Of a stretch of 64,000 nucleotides of DNA, positions 1 through 9,900 are shown one piece after another; the first letter of the stretch is position 1, and each line of letters opens with the position of its first letter. The notes beneath the pieces were generated by a model, which was not told the origin of the DNA, searched no databases, and saw only the letters and a list, made by a program, of their open reading frames with translations. Position numbers and translations under genes: made by a program. Origin of the DNA: Ceratopteris richardii (lineage: Eukaryota; Streptophyta; Polypodiopsida; Polypodiales; Pteridaceae); NCBI GenBank assembly GCA_020310875.1, contig CM035407.1, forward strand, positions 66,901,158-66,965,157, given 5' to 3'.

Positions 1-2
1 TT

Positions 3-3000
3 GACTCAGAGGAACACTATTTAGAGGACATAGGAGTGTTAACCCAAAAAGAAGAAGAACCCCTCACGAGTATTAAAACGATAAATTCAAAGGAAGGAGG
101 TGAAGGAGGTCAAAAGAAAAAGAAAAGAAAAGCAGTGAAACAAGAAGAGGAAGAATCGTTGTTTGAAGTACCAGAAAATTTCAAGAAATATGAAGTGGAA
201 GACCGAAAAATTTTGGTACGAATGCCTAAGAGAGAGGCCATCATAGGAGAAGCATATGACAATAAAGAAAAGACCAAAAAAATTGTAGTGACCATTGAAG
301 GGAACGAAGAGCGATGTACGTACATAGGAGACGACCTAAGTGCAAAAGAAGAAGCAGAGCTTGTAGCTCTATTAAGGGAATATAGGGACGTGTTTGCGTG
401 GCACTATAGAGACTTGAAGGGAGTAGACCCAAAAATTTGCTCTCATACTATACCCATGACGACTGATGCCAAGCCCACCAACCAAAAGCCCTACACATAT
501 AATGACAATTATGCAGCCAAAATAAAGGAGGAAATTGACAGGCTGATTGAAGCTGGATTCATCTATGAGATTGAGCACACTGAATGGGTGTCTCCCATTG
601 TGGTGGTGCCCAAGAAGAATGGGAAATTGCGAGTGTGCATTAACCTTAAAAAAGTTAATGCCGCTACAATCAGAGATAGTTACCCACTTCCAATCACCGA
701 ACATCTATTGGAGCGTGTTGCAGGCAAGGAAGTTTATAGCTTCCTTGATGGGTTTTCGGGCTACAATCAAGTAGCCATTGCCCCAGAAGATCAACACAAA
801 ACAGCTTTCGCCACAGAATGGGGAATCTTTGCATTTCGTGTGATGCCATTCGGTCTCACCAATGCACCTGCAACATTTCAAAGGCTCATGTGTCACGTCT
901 TCAAAGAGTTCTTGCGAAAGAACTTGGAAGTATATGTGGATGACTTATGTGCTCATTCCCAACAAAGAAGATACCACATCCCTGAGCTCAGACAAATCTT
1001 CAACAAGTGTAGAGATTATCGAGTGTGTCTGAACCCAGAGAAGTGTGTGTTCATGGTACGACAAGGTAAGATCTTAGGTCACATTGTTTCCAAGAATGGA
1101 ATTTCAACAGATGAAGACAAGGTAAGAGCAATAGCAGAGCTGCCCAGGCCGAGGAATGTTAAAGAGGTACAAGCCTTTATGCGCCATTGTGGATATTACC
1201 GTAGGTTTATCCACATGTATGCCATCATAGCTAAACCTCTTTATGGGTTGTTAACAAATTTTGAGTGGAACGAGGAATGCGAGAATTCCTTCAATGAGTT
1301 GAAAAGACGTTTGTGCACAGCACCAATATTGACTACTCCGGATTGGAGCAAACCCTTTCATGTCCATGTCGATGCCTCCAATCATGCAATAGGATGTGTG
1401 CTAGCACAACCCACAGGTGAAGGAAACCTAGATTTGCCGATAGCATATGCTAGTAGGCAATTAAATGCAGCTGAACGAAATTATACCACAACGGAGAGAG
1501 AAGGCTTAGGTATGGTATATGCTGTGAAAAAATTTAGACACTATCTATTAGCCAATAAGTTCAAGTTTTTCACTGATCATCAAGCTTTACTATATTTGGT
1601 CAATAAACCTTGCAATACAGGCCGCTTAGTAAGATGGTTCCTCTTACTAATGGAATACGACTTTGAAGTTGTTGTCAGGAAAGGTAGAACCCATCTTAGG
1701 GCAGACCATCTTTCTCGCATCACTTCAGGAGAGCCACCGCAAGGAGTGTTTGATGAATTGCCCGATGCTTATCTGTTCAATTTAGAAGTTTCTCCTAAAT
1801 GGGCAAATAAGTTGATACCCGTCCTAACCTTCGGGCCTGCAAATAAAAATGTGAAAACAAGCAAAGAAGAAATTGTAAAATCACAAAAGTATCAAATATT
1901 GGCCGGAAGTATGTACAAGCAAGATACCGAGGGCGTATTAGCTTGTTGTGTCGAGGACGATGAACATACTAGTTGGTTGCAACACGCCCATGAGGGACTG
2001 CTAGGAAATCACTACCCTAAACAACGAACATTGCAGAATCTAAAACGTTTAGGAGTGTATTGGCCTAGCATGGACAAAGAAATACAGGAGTGGATCCAAA
2101 ATTGTCCAGTGTGCCAGAAAAGACCCCCAGTGGAGCATGCCACTCTTTATCATGTGTCATTAATCCCAGATTGGAGTGCTCCATTGGTTGAGTTCATGAG
2201 ATCGGGAACATTACCCAATCAGGCTAGTCTTGCAAGAAAACGGAGCATGGAGCAAGAGGCTCAAGACTATGCCTTAGTAGGAGACAACCTATATCGAAGA
2301 GGCAAGGATGGTTACCTAAGACTATGCGTTCATGAATCAGACTATTTGAAAGTCTTAGAAGCTGCACATAGCGGTGTTGCAGGTGGACACTTTGGGCCTG
2401 ACAGAGTAATTAAGACCATTCTATTCTCAGGACTTTGGTGGCCCACTCTTCATATGGATGCACATACTTATGTGAAGAAATGTGACACATGCCAACGTGC
2501 CCAATATTCGATAAGAAAAGATGAGATGCCTTTGAGGCCAATGATGGGAGGACGTGCATTTTCAAAGTGGGGTATAGACTTTGTAGGTCCCATCAATCCC
2601 CCAGCTAGAAACTCCCATGCAGAATACATTATTGTAGCCACAGATTACCTTACAAAGTGGGTGGAAGTAAAAGCCACGACAAAGAATGATGCTCAAACGA
2701 CGGCTAAGTTCTTATTCGAAAATGTGTTCACTAGATATGGGTTACCAATAGAGTTGGTTAGTGATAGAGGTACGCACTTCTTGAATGAAGTCATTGAAAA
2801 TCTTCTCCAAGAATTCTTGGTGATACATAAGAAATCAGCCCCCTATCACCCACAAGCCAACGGACAAGCCGAGAGTACCAATAAGATCCTCTGTAATGTA
2901 TTGACAAAACTGGTAAATAATAAACGCTCTGACTGGGACAAACAACTTCATCATGCTGTTTGGGCTTATCGAGTTGCCTACAAAACGGTACTCAATGCCA

Positions 3001-4823
3001 CCCCATTTCAGATGGTCTTCGGACAGAACGCTGTGTTACCATTGGATTTCTTAATCCCTGCCTTAAAAGTAGCACAAGAGTATGAGTGGAATGGGCATGA
3101 ATTGTCCTCTAGAATCTTTGATCTAGAACGCTTAGGTGAGACGAGGCTACGGGCAGCAGCAGGCATTTACGCTGCAAAGAAAAGGCAAAAGGCATACTTC
3201 GATGCCCATGTAAAGGATAAGGGATTGAAGGAAGGAGATCTAGTGCTGGTTTATACGCTAAAGCAACATGCCCGCAAGCTGGAGAAACGAGGATATGGAC
3301 CCATGATCATTAATAGACTCTCCACTAGTGGTGCAGTTCAATTGGCCACTTTAGAAGGTGATATCTTACCAAACTATATAAGTGGTTGTCGAGTCAAGTT
3401 ATATCAAGAACCTCTTACAGAGGAAATGCTCATGAGACTCAACACTGCTAAGAAGCGAAAAGAAGAGGAGTTAAGGGTTAGAGAAGAAGCACAAGCAGAG
3501 GCTAGAGAGCGCATCAGAAGAAATAAGTTACGACGACTAGGCCTAGATATCAACACAAAAGCTCCCAAATATCACATGGACATGTGCCAATCTACTTCTC
3601 GAATAATTGATCGACGTCCCTTTGTGACCATAGCGATGGGACAAGGGAAGGGTGCAAGGACGGTGAAAACATTGATTGACTCAGGTGCAGCAAGCAGTGC
3701 AGTTAGACTTTCCTACTACCAAGACTTGCAGTTGAAAATCAATCCCATAGAAGCTTATCTCATAGGATTGGGAGGTGTGGAAACCCCTTGTTTGGGCGAG
3801 GTGGAACTTCCCATCTACCTTCAAGATGTTCCAATGAAAGTCAAAGCGCTAGTATGTCAAGATGCGAACCTTACAGAACCACTTGTCTTGGGTCAAGATT
3901 GGATCTATGACCATGCAGTTAACTTAAACCTAAGAAGTCAAATTCTTCAAGTTTGGGTACATGAACAATGCATTACATTAGAATTAGAGAACTGCTTGCT
4001 CCAAAATCATGGCACCACACACTCTCTTAGTTCTTCCAAGACTAATCATATGGAAGAAGATGTTGTATGTGTCAAAAGCTCTATGATGCAGAAGGAGTCA
4101 ATCGTGGAAGACCAGGTTCGAAAGCGGGTGGATCTTTCTTCTTCTCCAAAGAATCAAGTAGCCACAGTAGTGAGTCCACCATACAAGCAAACACAACCAT
4201 TCACGACAACTGCTACATCAAATAGAAAGACACCATTCGATAAAAAAGCAGTTCCGAGCATGAAACAGATATGGGTACGCAAAGGAGAGCAACCACCAAC
4301 CTTGCCCCCACAAATTCCATCCATGCAAACCAACCAGGCCAGAAGACGAAGGAAGCAGTTCAGACAAACTCAATCACAAGGTATCCAACAAGTTTGGGTG
4401 CCTAAGAAGTTAGCTGCAGCTCAACAAGGGCAATTACAGATGTGGATACCTAAGAAGCTCCTACATCCACAACAACCTTTGTTCTCCCGCATGCAAAAGG
4501 TTTCAACAAAGCAGCCAAAAAGAGAAAAGGGTAAGAACCACGTACAGAGACCAAAGGAAGATCAAATCAGCTATTCAACATTAATAGGAAGACATGCAAA
4601 AAGGATATGGGTTTGGAAGCCAAAAGTGCAAGTAGCCTCCACCGAACCAAAACGTCAACCACACTGGATACCACAGTTCAGAAAGTATCCGAAGACCAAG
4701 ACGCCTGAAGTGACCTCTACAGTGCCAAATGTTGTTCTAAAATGGACTCCAATAAGGAGGATTACATCAGTTCGAGACTCAATGGATACCTCCACCAAGG
4801 TCGGCATCAACCTCCACAAGTAA
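3..4823 (+). CDS. Ty3/gypsy Pol polyprotein: RT, RNase H, duplicated HHCC, integrase, second retropepsin
   Basis: The frame is open from base 3, so the true start lies upstream; residue numbers here count from the GTG at 36. A lysine/glutamate-rich linker (about 1-60) leads to reverse transcriptase, with YVDD at about 300-303. RNase H follows (HVDAS, TTEREGLG, FFTDHQAL, RADHLSR). There are then two HHCC zinc-binding modules: HEGLLGNH to CPVC (about 652-690) and HSGVAGGH to CDTC (about 778-816). The integrase core has D in GIDFVG (about 848), D in SDRGTHF (about 910) and E in GQAESTNK (about 946). After an integrase C-terminal region and a charged helix comes a retropepsin-like domain with DSGA at about 1215 and LVLGQDW at about 1285. 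The tail (about 1300-1595) is basic and Trp-rich, with repeats such as QVWVPKK and QMWIPKK. The family makes and integrates cDNA in virus-like particles. The upstream gag and first protease are inferred from relative E. Confidence 0.93.
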   Translation, partial: DSEEHYLEDIGVLTQKEEEPLTSIKTINSKEGGEGGQKKKKRKAVKQEEEESLFEVPENFKKYEVEDRKILVRMPKREAIIGEAYDNKEKTKKIVVTIEGNEERCTYIGDDLSAKEEAELVALLREYRDVFAWHYRDLKGVDPKICSHTIPMTTDAKPTNQKPYTYNDNYAAKIKEEIDRLIEAGFIYEIEHTEWVSPIVVVPKKNGKLRVCINLKKVNAATIRDSYPLPITEHLLERVAGKEVYSFLDGFSGYNQVAIAPEDQHKTAFATEWGIFAFRVMPFGLTNAPATFQRLMCHVFKEFLRKNLEVYVDDLCAHSQQRRYHIPELRQIFNKCRDYRVCLNPEKCVFMVRQGKILGHIVSKNGISTDEDKVRAIAELPRPRNVKEVQAFMRHCGYYRRFIHMYAIIAKPLYGLLTNFEWNEECENSFNELKRRLCTAPILTTPDWSKPFHVHVDASNHAIGCVLAQPTGEGNLDLPIAYASRQLNAAERNYTTTEREGLGMVYAVKKFRHYLLANKFKFFTDHQALLYLVNKPCNTGRLVRWFLLLMEYDFEVVVRKGRTHLRADHLSRITSGEPPQGVFDELPDAYLFNLEVSPKWANKLIPVLTFGPANKNVKTSKEEIVKSQKYQILAGSMYKQDTEGVLACCVEDDEHTSWLQHAHEGLLGNHYPKQRTLQNLKRLGVYWPSMDKEIQEWIQNCPVCQKRPPVEHATLYHVSLIPDWSAPLVEFMRSGTLPNQASLARKRSMEQEAQDYALVGDNLYRRGKDGYLRLCVHESDYLKVLEAAHSGVAGGHFGPDRVIKTILFSGLWWPTLHMDAHTYVKKCDTCQRAQYSIRKDEMPLRPMMGGRAFSKWGIDFVGPINPPARNSHAEYIIVATDYLTKWVEVKATTKNDAQTTAKFLFENVFTRYGLPIELVSDRGTHFLNEVIENLLQEFLVIHKKSAPYHPQANGQAESTNKILCNVLTKLVNNKRSDWDKQLHHAVWAYRVAYKTVLNATPFQMVFGQNAVLPLDFLIPALKVAQEYEWNGHELSSRIFDLERLGETRLRAAAGIYAAKKRQKAYFDAHVKDKGLKEGDLVLVYTLKQHARKLEKRGYGPMIINRLSTSGAVQLATLEGDILPNYISGCRVKLYQEPLTEEMLMRLNTAKKRKEEELRVREEAQAEARERIRRNKLRRLGLDINTKAPKYHMDMCQSTSRIIDRRPFVTIAMGQGKGARTVKTLIDSGAASSAVRLSYYQDLQLKINPIEAYLIGLGGVETPCLGEVELPIYLQDVPMKVKALVCQDANLTEPLVLGQDWIYDHAVNLNLRSQILQVWVHEQCITLELENCLLQNHGTTHSLSSSKTNHMEEDVVCVKSSMMQKESIVEDQVRKRVDLSSSPKNQVATVVSPPYKQTQPFTTTATSNRKTPFDKKAVPSMKQIWVRKGEQPPTLPPQIPSMQTNQARRRRKQFRQTQSQGIQQVWVPKKLAAAQQGQLQMWIPKKLLHPQQPLFSRMQKVSTKQPKREKGKNHVQRPKEDQISYSTLIGRHAKRIWVWKPKVQVASTEPKRQPHWIPQFRKYPKTKTPEVTSTVPNVVLKWTPIRRITSVRDSMDTSTKVGINLHK

Positions 4824-6277
4824 CATCGAAAGCCTCGAACGAGCAACAACCATGTGCACCTTGTACAACCCTGTCTTTTGCACCATTCAGGTCATGCATT
4901 TCCAAAGTATGCATTAATATAGGGCCACATTACACGGCCGTGCATAGACACACTTGAAGATCCCACGCACAAGAGCACGGTGACATATGTCACATATTTC
5001 TATTGATACTAACTTTTGTGTTCTTGCTTTGTGATATCCTGTCCCTCCAAAAAAAAAAAAAAGGGGAGACAAAAAAGCGAGAGAGAGCTTGTTCTCAGGT
5101 TTGGCTTATGAAACATGAATGAGTCATGCTTAGTTGAAGGTGGAACTGTTGATTACTAGGCATTTATCAAGTTGGATAGAAGTGTGTCTCGGACAGCAGT
5201 GAGATTATTGCTGCCTTATCTGGTAGATGACAAGCATTTGGCATGAACAGGGCATCTACAACTATGATTTTCTCTTACCATGGTAGGAATGCAGAGTTTG
5301 AAGGTCCGCAACTTGAGTGATGCTTAATTACTTCATGTACCAGAGCATCCAAGGAGATATCTGCAAAGGGTAGTTCTAGAAGAGAAGACTCCTGCATATG
5401 GTAAGCTAAAGAGAATATGTGAAACTCAGCTTGGTGTAGTTACCCGATGTTGCTTGCCAAGGAATATAAAGCAATTCAATTCTCAGTATCTCCTAAACCA
5501 GTATGGAACAGTAGCACTGATGAATGGTCTATGTCAATCAGCATGGTAATCTCTTAGAAAACAGCACGTGTCCAACACTCCTCTGAGTGTCAATATAGGG
5601 AAGTGAACGTGCATGAGCCCAAGCTCAGAAATGCACATTGTTACTGACAAAGGTTGCCTTGAACAGAGGAGAGGGGATACACCACTCAAATGATCTCATC
5701 AGTGGACGATCAACATGGACAGTCATCAACAAAGTTCCATCCCAAAGGCCGAGTGTACAACACGAAGAGACAAACATCCATCAACCTTCTCCATGGTAAG
5801 TATCTTTACTATAGAAACACCATAACCATGCTAGTTTAGGAAACCTCTTCGTCAGCATACCCCTGAGCACTTCTTGCACCATACTTCTTCCAATGCATTT
5901 TCCAAGTAAGCATGCGTAGGGCTACATTACAAGGCCGTGCACAAGGCACATACTTTTTTCAACCCAGGCACGAGCACACTTACCCATCATTCATCATGGG
6001 TTATGAGTAGTTGGCATGACTGCTCTCAACATCATCTTTGGAAGAGCTAGCGGACATCTTGGGAACAACATCCATCTCTCGGAAGCACATTGAAGCCAGT
6101 AGTTGCTCCAAATCACTCTTGACAACCTCTTTTGAGCAACTTGCAGTCTTGAAAGCTCACAACGACACATTCTTGCTGGAATCCAAAGAACCAGCTCATA
6201 CAACGGATGGACACCACCTCTCAAAGCACTACATAAAATAGCCCTTCCAACAAGGGTCTGTCAGGGACGACAGACTC
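4824..6277 (+). other. Long noncoding region between pol stop and PPT of G1
   Basis: About 1.45 kb with no convincing ORF. It holds an A-run followed by GGGGAGAC and a GA-rich stretch near 5048-5090. A short motif occurs twice: near 4921-4945 and near 5911-5937, both containing a variant of GGGCCACATTACACGGCCGTG. Element D keeps this region and both motif copies in antisense (near 63050 and 63805), and E keeps one (near 28855). Retention in three copies suggests a cis-acting RNA or DNA role, but it could simply reflect recent common descent. Confidence 0.6.
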
Positions 6278-6291
6278 GAGAGGGGGGGGAG
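6278..6291 (+). promoter_or_regulatory. Polypurine tract of G1
   Basis: GAGAGGGGGGGAG lies directly before the TGTTG that begins the 3' LTR. It is the expected primer site for plus-strand DNA synthesis. It is preceded by CAGGGACGACAGACTC, a motif also found before the PPT of element D and, in variant form, of element H. Confidence 0.85.
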
Positions 6292-6900
6292 TGTTGAAGC
6301 TCAAAGTCAAGGACAAAGCACAGAAGCATATCAAAAGGTGGACACACAAGGAAAGGGAGCAAGTAGGGAGCTCCAAGAAGTGTATGTCAAATTTTCAGAA
6401 GAATCCCCTACAAAAATAGTGATTTTCATCACTAAAAACCATTGTAAATACCATTATCTATTTTTAGTAACTCCATTTTGTTCAAGCCGAGGAGTCCTCG
6501 AGCTTGAGGAGTATTAGAAGTACCATCGTACCAATTTTCATAATTTTTAGACTTCGTTTGAGCCCTCAAATAAGCCCTGGAACCTAATTTTTAACTAGGC
6601 CGGACACTAGGTCTGGACAGGGCCAAAACTAGTCAAAAGACTATAAAAAGAGCTAGAGAGCTCATTTTGGAGGTTAGCTTGTTGGAGAATAGAACTTTTG
6701 TAAGAGACCTCTTTTGCAAACTAAACTTTCCATTGTTCCTCTCGTTGATCTTACTTTGTGCGCGCGTGTGTGTATGTGTGTGCATGTTCATGTGCTTTCA
6801 CTCACGCACTTGTGCCTTCACTTGCTCGTGGTCTTCATACCAGTCCTCACGTCTCCGCGGATTGACAAGTAAAGGAGGTGGTGCTTACGCTTGAGCTACA
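6292..6900 (+). repeat. 3' LTR of G1, truncated
   Basis: It begins TGTTG after the PPT and matches the reverse complement of 61991-62596 (LTR of D). The match stops at GAGCTACA (6893-6900). The remaining roughly 185 bp of the D-type LTR, ending in CA, is absent, and CACTA transposase sequence starts at once. Confidence 0.85.
6642..6650 (+). promoter_or_regulatory. TATA box in G1 LTR
   Basis: TATAAAAAG lies in the LTR about 350 bp from its start. The same box is present in the D LTR (complement of 62238-62246) and in the diverged LTR at 37660-38200, so it is the likely family promoter. Confidence 0.6.
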
Positions 6901-9900
6901 TTCCTCTTCCTCATCAGTAGAATCAGCATGTAGAGAATTATCCTCTTCATAAAAAAGATTAGTATCATTATCACGTATAATGATTCTAATTTCTATTTCA
7001 GATGTTGATGTATTAGTATCTGATGCTGAATCATCAAGAGGACTTTCTTCGATCTCTCTAACAATAAACTGTTCAAACAATGACCTACCTCTAGGTTGCA
7101 CATGAATGACTTGCCACCAAGGATGAGCATCTGGGTTTTTATAAAAAAATGCTTGTTCAATATGCCTAGGAAGAATATATGGTTCTTTAGTAGATCGCAT
7201 TACCTTGGAAGAATCGATTGCCCAAAACCTAGATAATTCCTTTCTTAATGTAGAATTACTACCTTTATACTCCACTCAAAACCAGTCAACCTTCAAAATG
7301 ACCAATCAAAATATATAACAACAAAAACCCATTATTAGGTTCTTAAAAAAATAACTAACTCTAAAAAATATATATAAACTTTTTTCTACCTGTTTGAATG
7401 TACGAAATGAAACTTCGTAGATACCAACAATAGTTCCTACATAACCAAGTTCGCTATCTATAAGGTTCATGTCTTTTGAGCTAGCACGTGATAGTTGCTT
7501 GAAAGAAGCAACAATACTAGAATCCTCTGTTTTACGTAAAGAATCAATGGCTTTGATTCTAATATGCTATCCAAAAGCCCACATATTAATGAACATTCGA
7601 GCCTAAAAAATAAATTCAATTAGTAAATAGAAACTAACATACATATATGAAAAAAATAAAATATTATTTTAATAAAATTACCTTTCGTTCACAACCTATC
7701 ATTAACTCTCTTTGCTCATCTGAGATTTCTTCATTATTTGCGTTGGCGCGTTGCAAATGACTATATAGCCAATCGGTGAAAGAAGGTATATCTGTAATCT
7801 CATTATTATAGAGATTACATCTAGATCTTTTGTTTTTTCACCTTTTACTTCGGAGACTTTGAAGTTCCTCGTACTCGCTAAGGAATGCTTGCATGCATTC
7901 GCTATTATATGCTACAAAAGTAGAAACATCATTTTTTTCTTGAAATGTAAATAAAGGAACCCCCTTACCTCATAATACCTCATCTGTTATTTTTGAAGAA
8001 GACTCGTTGGTCCATGCACGTGGAGCTTCTTCATGAACTCTTTCAAGGTACTCACTAACGTAATACATGCACTCTTCAAGCATCCAACCCTTTGCCATGG
8101 ATCCTTCTGGTTTTGCTCTTTGTCGCACATAACCTTTTAGTATTCCCATAAATTGCTCGACCCAAAACATCGATCGAGTGTTGACAACACCTGCAATCTC
8201 TATCTCATCTACAAGATGGACTAATAAATGAACCTGAATATCAAAAAATGAAGTAGGAAGTTCTTTTTCCATCAAACATAGTAGCTCTTTGCATTCACGT
8301 TTTTTTTTTGTGGGATCGAATTTTTATCAATCTCTTTGGATGTAATCCACCTATACATATCATAAAAACAATTATAAAGAAGTTAATTAAAAAATAAAAG
8401 ATATATTCATACATATTAAATATAAAAGTATCATAATTACCTTATAAGTGATCCAAGACGATAGATCACATCTCGTACTCCTTTCGTTGTACATCCATCG
8501 ATAACCAAAGGTAAAATATGTTTCAAAAAGTTATGGCAGTCATGGGTCTTTAACCCAGATAAGCTCTTATCATCCATAGTAAACATGTTTTGAAACGATG
8601 CTCCATATCCTGTAGGAGTCTTAATCAATTGAATTCTATTGTTGATAGTCTGTATCTCTTTTGTTGTAAGTACCCAAGGAGCAGATGCATAAGTTGTTTC
8701 TTGTCGATGTCTATCAAAAACTGGCCATAACTTTGGTTTGGATTTTTTATCTTTCAAATCATTCCTTGATGTTGTGGTATCTTTTAGTACAAGAAGATGC
8801 TGCCATAGTGAATAACCAATATTTTTGAATATATGCATAGGATCAAGAAGATGACATACTTTTAACTCTTTCCAATACTCCAAAGAATACCATATTGATA
8901 TGTTCTCTTTGAGTGCCAATTTTCCTTTACCTCTGTTCACATACTCATTATCTGAATCATCACTGAAGATTTCTGCTTTTGGATCTATCAGAGGTCCATC
9001 TGTCCATTTTTTATACCAATCCATAAGCGTCATAGGTTTTGGATACTGGCTTGTTTCAAGCTTTCCATTAAAATGTATCGCTTCTCTTTTAGATCTTAAT
9101 GGATGATCATCAAGCAAGAATCGTCGATGTCGAAGATAAATATTTTTGTTAAGATTCTTACTATAGATTAATCTCAACCAATCACCACAATATGGACAAG
9201 CTTTATAACCCTTAGTAGATATTCCTGCATCATGGAAAATGATAAAAATATAATTATATTAAATCATAGTTATTTACATGCATATTGAATAAAAAAATTA
9301 CATCAATACCTGAACAAACGCCATATCTAGGAAAATCGTGAATAGTCCAAGCCACAATACCACGAACCGTAATATGTCTTTCATTGATGCTTTTCGATAG
9401 ATCAATGACATTAATACCTCTCCATAACTCTTGAAGATCTTCAATGAGAGGAGCAAGATATACATTCATATCTTTAACTTGTCTTTTGCCTGGGATTAAA
9501 AGTGAAAGCATTAAATGTTCCTTTTTAATGCTAAGATATGGCGGAAGATTGTAGTTTATGACTACCACTGGACATGTTGACCATTTACTGGATTTCATGG
9601 AGAATGGATTAACCCCATCTAATGCAAGTCCTAACTTTAGATTCTGTGGATTTTGTGCAAATCCAGGCCATGTAGAATCAATATGCTGAAAAGCAACACT
9701 ATCATGAGGAATTCTGATTATTCCATCAGTACTTTTGTGATCATGTCCCCAAGTCAAAAGCTTTGATAATTCGGGGCTTTGAAACATATGTCTAATCCGT
9801 GGAGCCAATGGAAAATGTCTCAACACCTTTTTTGGGATTTGACCTTCTTCACCCTTATATCGAGGAGATTGACATTTGGCACATGTCAAAGAGTCTGCAT

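Larger units (their letters stand above)
1..6900 (+). mobile_element. Ty3/gypsy LTR retrotransposon G1, partial
   Basis: The element consists of a polyprotein frame (to 4823), a long noncoding stretch (4824-6277), a polypurine tract (6278-6291) and a 3' LTR from 6292 that breaks off at 6900. The 5' LTR, gag and first protease lie before the window. The LTR matches, in opposite orientation, the 790-bp LTR of element D at 61807-62596, which shows that about 185 bp of the G1 LTR is missing. The pol frame has no stop, so this copy looks younger than relatives E and C. Confidence 0.9.

Noticed and set aside
3600..3960. The post-integrase protease as the start of a second gypsy element inserted head to tail
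   Set aside because: There is no gag, no LTR and no frame break. Element E has the same order, and noncoding sequence with PPT and LTR follows.
6038..6241. 67-codon ORF just before the G1 PPT as an env-like gene
   Set aside because: It is short, lacks a signal peptide or membrane segment, and I could see no matching frame in element D.
6847..6900. Extension of the TNP2 C-terminus (SSSVSTTSFT) into the G1 LTR
   Set aside because: Bases before 6901 match the LTR of element D, so the extra residues come from reading antisense through the LTR.
6901..6930. A left CACTA terminus at the G1 junction
   Set aside because: No CACTA or TAGTG terminus and no subterminal repeats are present; the sequence is coding at the junction.
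8900..9106. + strand ORF of 68 codons in the TNP2 region
   Set aside because: It is a shadow of a well-supported TNP2 exon on the other strand.
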